In this document: one piece after another, positions 57,680 to 64,000 of the stretch
Layout: each line of letters begins with the position of its first letter
Position numbering within the stretch: the first letter of the stretch is position 1
Position numbers and translations under genes: made by a program
From: Cladorrhinum sp. PSN259
Taxonomy: Eukaryota > Ascomycota > Sordariomycetes > Sordariales > Podosporaceae
Direction of reading: 5' to 3'
DNA length: 64,000 bases
Assembly (NCBI GenBank): GCA_033725935.1
Contig: MU867067.1
Location: 62,001 to 126,000, forward strand
Notes under the pieces: model-generated
Database searches by the model: none
Told to the model about the DNA's origin: nothing
What the model saw: the letters and a program-made list of their open reading frames with translations, nothing else

Positions 57680-59846
57680 TCAGGAGACAATTGGGCGGTT
57701 GCCACGGCGGCCCTTGGCAGGTTGCGTGACTGTTGTCCAGCCATCAGCATCGGTATTCGAGCCGGCGGGCTGCTGCTCAGTAGTGGGTGACTGAGGTGCT
57801 TGGGCACCGTTAGCCCGGGGAGGGCGTCCGGAATCAGTTCTGGGACCACGGGGACCACCACCACCGCGGCGGGGACCGGTAGGGGCACCGCGAGAAGAAG
57901 TCTCGCCGGAAGCCCGTCTCCAGCTTCCGCTCTCCAGAGCAACACGCGCCTTGGGAGCAGCCTCGCGAGTCTCACGAGTGCGGACAGGCACCTTCTGCTC
58001 GTTGTTGGAGGTGGTAGCGGCCTCCTGGGGCGCCTCCTTCGTCTCCTTCGTCTCCTTCGGCTCCTTCGGCTCCTTCGCCTCCTCAGCAGCGGCAATCTCG
58101 GCGTCGGCCTTGGCTTTAGCAGCCTCCTCAGCAGCGGCCGCCTCCTCGGCAGCCTTCTTCTCGGCAGCTTCCTTCTCGGCGGCCTCCTTAGCCAGCTTAT
58201 CAGACTTAGCCTTCTCCTCCGCCTCCTGTTGCGCCTTCAAGCGCTTCTCCTCGACCTCACGCTCGCGGGCGGCAGTATCGATAGGCTTCGCAGCACCAAA
58301 GGGACTGGCCTTGGAAGACGTTGCTGCGGGCGAAAGCACATCGGGGGTTTCTGAGACGGTGCGCTTGGTGAGGTTCAGGCGTGGCCTGCCAGCGGGCTGG
58401 GCTGCCGCAGCAGTAGGAGAGGAGGGAGCTTCGGGGGACTTTGCTGCCTCAGCAGGGCGCATGTTGTTGCGCCAGTTAAAATCCTTATCAGCGGCAGTAG
58501 GAACACGCTCAGGACGCTCAGGGCGATCGGCGAATTCACGGCGAGGTGGGCGAGAACCGGAACCTTCGGCACGGCCCTCACCAGGGCCCCAAGCGGCGGG
58601 AGAGGCTCTGCGGTCGTTTCTGAAAGAATCCGTGCGACCCTCGTTTGTGCGGGGACGCGAGCCCTCACGGGAGCCAGGGCGCTCAGCGGGGGCAATAGGT
58701 GAGAGAGGACCGCGTCTCTCCCAAGTGATATCTCTTGCGGGCTTGCTCTCATCAGCGTGGAATTCGCGAGGCGGTCTTCGCTCGCTAAAGTCATTGCGTC
58801 TGTTGCTGCTGCTGCCAGGGATATCGGCAAGGGGACCCCTCTTCGCGCCCCAATCAAGCTCACGGAATGGCTCACGCTCAGGTCTGTCGCCAAACCCACC
58901 TCGGGCTGTTGAACGAATTAGTTGGCCGAGTATACACTATCGGGAAAAAGAAAGACTTACGAGGCTCAGCAATCTTGACGCGGATGCTACGGCCCTCGAA
59001 AGAGACGCCATCCTTGGTAAGAGCAGTCTTCAGGCCCTCAACATCTCCGAACTCGGCATATGCGAAACCCTTTGGCCGCTGTTGCTCGCGGTCCTCGATG
59101 ATGCGGACGCTGACAATGTTGCATCCCTCGAAGAACTCGGTCACGCTCTCGACAGTAGCATCGTAAGACAAGTTACCAAGGTGGGCAGTATAAGGCGGCT
59201 TGGTGGGCAAATCCGCAGCGCTGATGTTGTCACGGATAGAGTGATAACCTGGAAATTATTGTGAGTTATAGATTCTTTCTGACAGTCGATTGGAGACGAC
59301 AACATACCTCTGTTGCCAGAGTCGTTGTTGTAGTTGTTGCCATACGAGGTAGGGCCACGGCGATCGTTTGAGGGGAAGGACTGGGTGCCTAATATCAGTC
59401 AGTCTCTCATCTCCGAAGCGTTTGTGGTAGAGCAAACAGCATCTTCAGGCTCGAGTGCAATCCAGGGCGGTGTGATTGCTTACCGTAGCTGTCCTCGACC
59501 TCATCGGCCCATGAACTACTGCCGCCACCGCCAAAGGCTAGAAACTATAGTCAGCATTTATTGCGTCGCAGGGAAGAGGGGAGTGAGGCTCTGCCACAGC
59601 AGCATGATGACGGTGTGGGTAGGCAGCCTTGGCATGGAGGGGGACAAGGTAACGTACTGGGATCGTTCAAAAAGTCGCCCAAGGCAAGCTTGACGACTTC
59701 CTTCTTCTTCGGCGCTACATGGCACAAACAGTCAGCAAGATGATGAGAGAGGGCATCGACGATGCGAAGGAGGGTGCTTTCGGCGGGGCAGGCGAGGATC
59801 GAGGGGCATGGTGGTGTGGGAGGAGAAGCGGCAGTTGCTCACCCAT
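57680..59846 (-). CDS. TIF3: Translation initiation factor eIF4B
   Basis: Six exons: complement(57680..58905, 58961..59248, 59308..59388, 59484..59537, 59658..59714, 59843..59846), 569 aa. The first coding exon is four nucleotides (ATGG) before GTGAGC. It joins to give MAPKKKEVVKLALGDFLND, the conserved eIF4B N-terminus. Seen next: SSWADEVED, an RRM at about 85-160 with RNP2 AHLGNL and RNP1 KGFAYAEF, Arg/Gly/Asp/Glu-rich repeats, then a long Lys/Glu/Ala helical region (about 395-470), and an Arg/Gly-rich C-terminus ending DGWTTVTQPAKGRRGNRP. A 9-bp repeat (five units, 58032-58076) encodes KEP/KET triplets. Known: eIF4B stimulates the eIF4A helicase and mRNA recruitment to 40S. All six exons agree in phase, so the model is strong. 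Confidence 0.94.
58032..58076 (-). repeat. 9-bp coding repeat in eIF4B
   Basis: Five tandem copies of a 9-mer (variants of GTCTCCTTC on the plus strand). They encode consecutive Lys-Glu-Pro/Thr triplets in the charged helical region, a likely site of length variation between strains. Confidence 0.85.
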
Positions 59847-60472
59847 GATTGCGGATTTTTAAGCCACGCGCTGCGACTTGATCGAGCGCGCAGTGAGGAC
59901 GCTGGTTGCCGGAGCTAGTGCTGCCGACGACGAGGATCTGGATGAATTCGTGTTATCGAGTGAGGTTGTTGATGTGTCGGACCCGGCTGGAGCTGGTCGG
60001 GTTGAAGAGGTGCGGAGTGGAAAGGATTCGTTTCGCAACTCAGTAGTGGGTGGTTGCGGGCGGAAGCGAAAAATTGCTGAGGTCGATTGACAGAATCAGG
60101 GTTGACATTTTTTTGCACAGTGTGGTGCCCACGAGTGGACGCTCAAGGTGGGGGATCTAGTCCCAATCGAGGTTAGTGCCCCACCAGGGGAAGCGGCATC
60201 CATCGAGATTGTGTGCATCTGCAGCTCCTTTGGCTTTGAGTTTGGGCAATCATCGTTCAAGGTTTCGTTCATCAAAGAAAATCCTCGAAAAATAAGCATT
60301 GAGTTTATTGGGTCTTTTGAACCTTGGGGTTCCCTGAACTTTGGTACTAAACTGGTGTAGTTGCATTGCCAACGAGATTATCAGGTATCCAGATGATTAG
60401 CAGCCAAAGCTAGAAGAACAGCTTGGGCCTTTTAGAGCTTGATACTTTCAAGTTGAACTATTTCTTGACAAA
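59847..60472. other. Divergent promoter region eIF4B/Tim17-like
   Basis: 626 bp between two start codons. A plus-strand frame at 59878-60090 is open but has no domain and was not accepted. A tRNA-like box B was examined near 60491 (inside the next gene) and rejected. Confidence 0.55.
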
Positions 60473-61429
60473 ATGGGGGGTGTTAGGTCTCAAGATTCGA
60501 ACCAGGGTAGTGATGCTCACACATCGACATCCGTCACTACCACCACATCGCCCTCGACCCCCACCTACCCGGCACAAAGGGCATCACCACGGGTGCCAGC
60601 CGTAGAGGGAGCGTCGGGTAGTCAAAGAAGTTTCCTGCCTCCCGAGATCATGGCCATTGTTGTTCCCTCTCTCAAAGTCGGCGCCTCTGCTGGTATGGTT
60701 CCTCAAAAATCCCTTTGTGTTGAATTCGGTCTGGACTTGTGAATCAGTTACTGACTTTCGGTTAGGTGCATGTGGTCTTTTTGCAGGAGCAGCTGCTGGC
60801 ATCATCCGGTCTGCGCCTCCAGTTTTCTTTGCAGCTGTCGCGGGAGGGCAGTGGTTTACACTGGGCTCCAGCTACTGGGGTGAGTAGCATTTGTTATGTA
60901 CACTCGTCCACTGAGGAACGTGCCACTGACCATCAAGCTCAGCATCTCGGCTTGCCGCCTTTAACGCAATGGGAGGGGAGGCTAGGCTTAGCTCAGGGGA
61001 CAAAGTCAAGGCAAGTGCCTTTGCCGGAGGATTTGCTGGCACGCTTGGTGGCCTTTTGAGTAAGTGAATATGGTTCCTTACTTGGCTTGTGGATGTGGTT
61101 TTCTAACTTTCTTCTAAGGGGGCCCTCGCAATATTCTGCCTGGTGCCATTGTGTTCTCAGTTCTCGGAGCAGGAGGGCAAGCATTTGCGAACCGGAGGGC
61201 AGCAAAGGCAGAGAGCGAAACTTCGACAGACAAAAAGGGGGTTTGGGCCAAATGGAGCCCCATTACTCAACTGTCAGACGAAGACTATGAGAAGCTTCTT
61301 GAGGAACGTCTATTACGGGTGGAAGCTGATATTGCAGTCATCGATGACCATATCAAGAAACTCCGGGACTCAGAACACCAGGCGAACCAAGGTGAACAGG
61401 GCGAGTCTGCAGATGGGAATACCAGATAA
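60473..61429 (+). CDS. Tim17/Tim22/Tim23-like glycine-rich mitochondrial membrane protein
   Basis: Four exons: join(60473..60692, 60766..60879, 60943..61059, 61119..61429), 253 aa. All junctions keep phase 1. Seen: a Ser/Thr/Pro-rich N-terminus, then EIMAIVVPSLKVGASAGACGLFAGAAAGIIRSAPP, AAVAGGQWFTLGSSYW, SAFAGGFAGTLGGLLRGPRNILPGAIVFSVLGAGGQAFANRR, and a charged helical C-terminus (LSDEDYEKLLEERLLRVEADIAVIDDHIKKL). Four small-residue, Gly-patterned membrane segments plus the GGLLRGPRNI loop resemble the Tim17 superfamily, which includes import-channel subunits and respiratory-assembly factors. It matches a conserved filamentous-fungal protein rather than Tim17, Tim22 or Tim23 themselves. Mitochondrial location is inferred. 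No orthodox presequence is seen. Confidence 0.75.
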
Positions 61430-62867
61430 GTATTGCCTGCGTGCTCGCTCAATTTTCGCCACAGTAATCCCAGCTTTTATGCACTGACATGACGGTGCTG
61501 TACCAAATTGTATCACTGTTCGAGTAGGCCATACCTTGTTACGGGGCCCAAGTAAAAGGGTAAAAGACATGCGTGGATGTGGTTGAGCAGAAGAGCCCAC
61601 ATCTGCGTTGTTGTAATGACTTGTGGATATGCAATTTAATATGGCTCGCAATCGAACTGATCAAACTCCATCCGCGCGAAGGTTTTGTCGATTATTTGAA
61701 ATATATTGCCGAACCCTCCGGATGCATCGTGTCAAAAACTTCAATCAAGAGATGCGTGAAAAGCACTACTGAATCTTCGGTACCTTATTGTTCGGTGGTG
61801 ATGCAAGATCCTCGAGAGTTGAGGCCTGTGGTGGTGACAAATGTAAATGGAGTCTTTAAAAGGGGACTAAAAAGGGGCTTGAATCTGCAACTAAAAGAAC
61901 GGCCATGGACGATGCCCTGGTTCCTAGGTCCTTTGTCAACCGGAGCAGCGGAAACCACCTCAAAATCAAGCACAGACTAGGAACGGTGATCTTCCCGTTG
62001 AATATTCGGAAGTTCTGTGTTCCCAGCCCAGGCCAAAGCTCGAGACAAGTCTTTCGAATCTCCAAACTCTAAAAAAAAAAGTCCCAAGATCCAATGCCTC
62101 CTTTTTAACCCCACGGTTTCTTATCCTTGGATCCTTGCCAAAATGAGCTTGGCTCCTGAAGATCTCTTTTCCAGTCGTCTGGTTCAGTGCCCCCGGCCAC
62201 GGAAAGGGCGCTCAGGGCGGTGGTCAGTGGCACCAAAAGCTCCCTGCCAAGCATTCGAGGAACGAACTGGCCCCTGCCAGAAGAACCAGGGAAGCTCAAT
62301 GGAGCCTGGAACCTCCACTGGAAGCCAGCGAAGCAGGGAAGCAAGGGGTGACTGGGAACACTCATTTCGCCCCTCTCGTTTTCGTCTTGGAAACTCGCCC
62401 TCTTTATCCCCTTTCCAAGTTTCCGTCGGAGCTTACAGCTGAGTTGAATTTAACATTTTTTTTTGGCTTCTTACTTTTGCGACACGACACGAGACGACGC
62501 CCCTCGCCCACGCCCACTACCTACCATTCTACCTAATTCCTAACCGTTAATGTGCCGCCGCCGTGTTGGAGCGAGCTTGAAATAAGTGATACTTGGCTTT
62601 GCTTACTTACACCCACGCATCCGTCTAGCCCACCACACGTTCAAACCTCCCCGACGGGAAATCCAAAATCTCGAGCCCCAAGTCCAGCCCAAAAACGAAA
62701 CCAGCTCATTCCCCGACCATGGCAATTTCTGGCAGGACTCGCGAGTGAACAGAGACGGGAATGCAACGGGCAAAAAAACGGGTTGCGACTAATGGACGGT
62801 TGCCGGAGCCCGTTGCCCATGTACAATACAGTTACCAACAATACAACTTCCTCGAATACATCGCGAG
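61430..62867. other. Intergenic region upstream of FMP27
   Basis: 1.44 kb with the 3' UTR of the Tim17-like gene and the FMP27 promoter/leader. A T9 run (62457-62465) and C-rich tracts are present. No supported gene. Confidence 0.55.
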
Positions 62868-64000
62868 ATGGCCCTCCTTAATCCCACCTTTGTCTTTGGC
62901 ATAATAGTCCTTCTTTACCTCTCAACCTTCGTTTTATTCGCCGTCATCCGGATTATAACCGGTCTTTCCATTCAGCGCGTTGGCTACTTTTCGCTCCGAC
63001 GACTATCATACACCCCGCGTGATGGCATCCGGATCGATATTCGCGGTCTGGGTCTCAACGTCCACCGCCCCACCTTCGCACAGCCCACGTGGCTCAGTAT
63101 TGTCGTCAGCGAGCTTGCCGTCACAGTTGATATTAGGGAGTTGGAAGGAAACAAGACGGCGGGAGCTACACCAAGCGATAGTGACGAGTCCGACAACGAG
63201 AACGATGTGGCTCAAGATAAGGCCACGGCTACGAAGGGGCCAACTTTACTACCACCGCCGGCCGACTTGCCAAGAATTGTTCGCCGAGAAACCATCTCGG
63301 AGGGCCGGAGCAAAACGTGGAAGCAGTTGACAAAGATCAAGGAAAAGATCAAGCTGCTCCATCGCAAAGTCAATTGGCTTCGCATGGTGGATATAGTGGC
63401 TACGAATTCAACTATCAACATCGAAGAGGTGGGAAATGTGCAGTTGGGCAGCGTCACGGTTGCGGTCGACACGAGGAGGAAGATGGTCGACCAGGCGCGC
63501 TTCTTTATGCAGGGAGCAGCAGAGAGGAAAGGGCAAAAACAGCAGGCCGAATGGATTGTGACACTGCGGAGCGTGCTTTTTACTGCTGCTGGAGGAGAAG
63601 CCCAGGAGGTTCTGGATAGCGCTTCTTTGAATATCCATGGTTACCTATACGAGGCACTCGATGGTCTCCGCGATGCGGCGATCGCCCTGAAGTTTGGCCG
63701 AGTCCATATTCCATATGACGAGGTTCGACGAAGTGCAACAAACTACAAGCATATCAAGAAAGAAGCGAGGAAGGGTCTAGCCGAGTCTCAATCCATGGAG
63801 AAACTTGTCGACCAAGTAATACAGGAGATCGATTTGCCAGGGAGCACCACCAACCGGAACTTGATGCAAACCGTTTCCGATTCCAAGGAGCTGGTGAGCT
63901 CAGTTCTCAGGGGGATCAAGGAGGTTCAATTCGCTGTCAGCTATATGGGCTTCACCAAGAAAATTGAAGCAGTCCGCCCTGCGGGCTCACCTATCCTTTT
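62868..64000 (+). CDS. FMP27: FMP27/SABRE/Hobbit bridge-like lipid transfer protein, N-terminal part
   Basis: Frame open from ATG 62868 to the window end (377 codons), truncated by the window and not by a stop. Seen: an N-terminal membrane anchor (LLNPTFVFGIIVLLYLSTFVLFAVIRI) and SIQRVGYFSLRRLSYTPRDGIRIDIRGLGLNVHRPTFAQPTWLSI, the conserved opening of the Fmp27 chorein-like beta-groove. An acidic insert (SDSDESDNENDV) and further repeating beta segments follow, for example NSTINIEEVGNVQLGSVTVAVDTRR. Known: Fmp27 (BLTP2, plant SABRE, fly Hobbit) is a very large rod with a hydrophobic groove that moves lipids at ER-plasma membrane and other contacts; full fungal proteins exceed 2,500 residues, so about 85% lies beyond the window. 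Function is by family. Confidence 0.92.
   Translation, partial: MALLNPTFVFGIIVLLYLSTFVLFAVIRIITGLSIQRVGYFSLRRLSYTPRDGIRIDIRGLGLNVHRPTFAQPTWLSIVVSELAVTVDIRELEGNKTAGATPSDSDESDNENDVAQDKATATKGPTLLPPPADLPRIVRRETISEGRSKTWKQLTKIKEKIKLLHRKVNWLRMVDIVATNSTINIEEVGNVQLGSVTVAVDTRRKMVDQARFFMQGAAERKGQKQQAEWIVTLRSVLFTAAGGEAQEVLDSASLNIHGYLYEALDGLRDAAIALKFGRVHIPYDEVRRSATNYKHIKKEARKGLAESQSMEKLVDQVIQEIDLPGSTTNRNLMQTVSDSKELVSSVLRGIKEVQFAVSYMGFTKKIEAVRPAGSPIL

Noticed and set aside
57951..59264. 437-codon plus-strand open frame, Ala/Ser-rich
   Set aside because: Antisense to eIF4B exons 5-6 and crosses a well-supported intron; its composition mirrors the Glu/Lys/Ala codons of eIF4B.
60485..60510. tRNA-like box B (GGTTCGAATC on the minus strand)
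   Set aside because: The flanking bases cannot form a T-stem and no acceptor stem or A box is present; the site lies in the coding sequence of the Tim17-like gene.

Overview
The window is nuclear DNA of a filamentous ascomycete (Pezizomycotina). The genes carry short spliceosomal introns, mostly 50-110 nt, with GTRNGN donors, CTAAC-like branch sites and AG acceptors. Intergenic spaces are 0.4-4.4 kb and there are no operons. The gene set is also typical of filamentous fungi: PalB calpain, a GH131 glucanase, a fungal-type universal stress protein and a Fot1/pogo-like transposon. I cannot place it below subphylum with confidence. Exon joins were worked out by hand from splice motifs, reading-frame continuity and remembered family sequence. 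Total coding length is divisible by three in every complete gene model.

Layout, left to right: palB/RIM13 calpain of the pH-signalling pathway (-); peroxisomal adenine nucleotide carrier ANT1 (+); ribosomal protein eL29 (+); about 3 kb of non-coding DNA; VTS1-like SAM-domain RNA-binding protein (+); TFIIIC TPR subunit TFC4/sfc4 (+); a complete 1.86-kb TA-flanked DNA transposon whose transposase has one in-frame stop; NHX1-type Na+/H+ exchanger (-); GPH-family sucrose/alpha-glucoside transporter (+); secreted GH131 beta-glucanase (+); an Asn/Gly-rich single-span membrane protein of unknown function (-); alternative NADH dehydrogenase (+); PEX11-like peroxin (+); a Cys-containing, Ser/Thr-rich putative GPI protein (-); GPHR/GPR89-type multispan protein (-); universal stress protein with an unusually long intron (-); 4.4 kb without a convincing gene; eIF3l (-) diverging from the ribosome-maturation GTPase EFL1 (+); a 12-bp minisatellite; eIF4B (-) diverging from a Tim17-like membrane protein (+); and the 5' part of FMP27/SABRE, a bridge-like lipid transfer protein that runs off the right end.

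Functionally this is mostly a housekeeping neighbourhood. Translation and ribosome biogenesis are represented by eL29, eIF3l, EFL1 and eIF4B, and Pol III transcription by TFC4. Organelle membranes are represented by ANT1 and PEX11 (peroxisome), NADH dehydrogenase (mitochondrion), NHX1 and GPHR (endomembranes) and FMP27 (contact sites). palB, the sugar transporter and GH131 serve environmental sensing and nutrition. I found no gene cluster that would constitute a new multi-gene system. The most interesting items are the nonsense-interrupted transposon with duplicated motifs inside its terminal repeats, the 1.1-kb intron of the stress-protein gene with an in-frame ATG at its end, CCGAGG motifs before both peroxisomal genes, a 4-nt first coding exon in eIF4B, and two lineage-type surface or membrane proteins.
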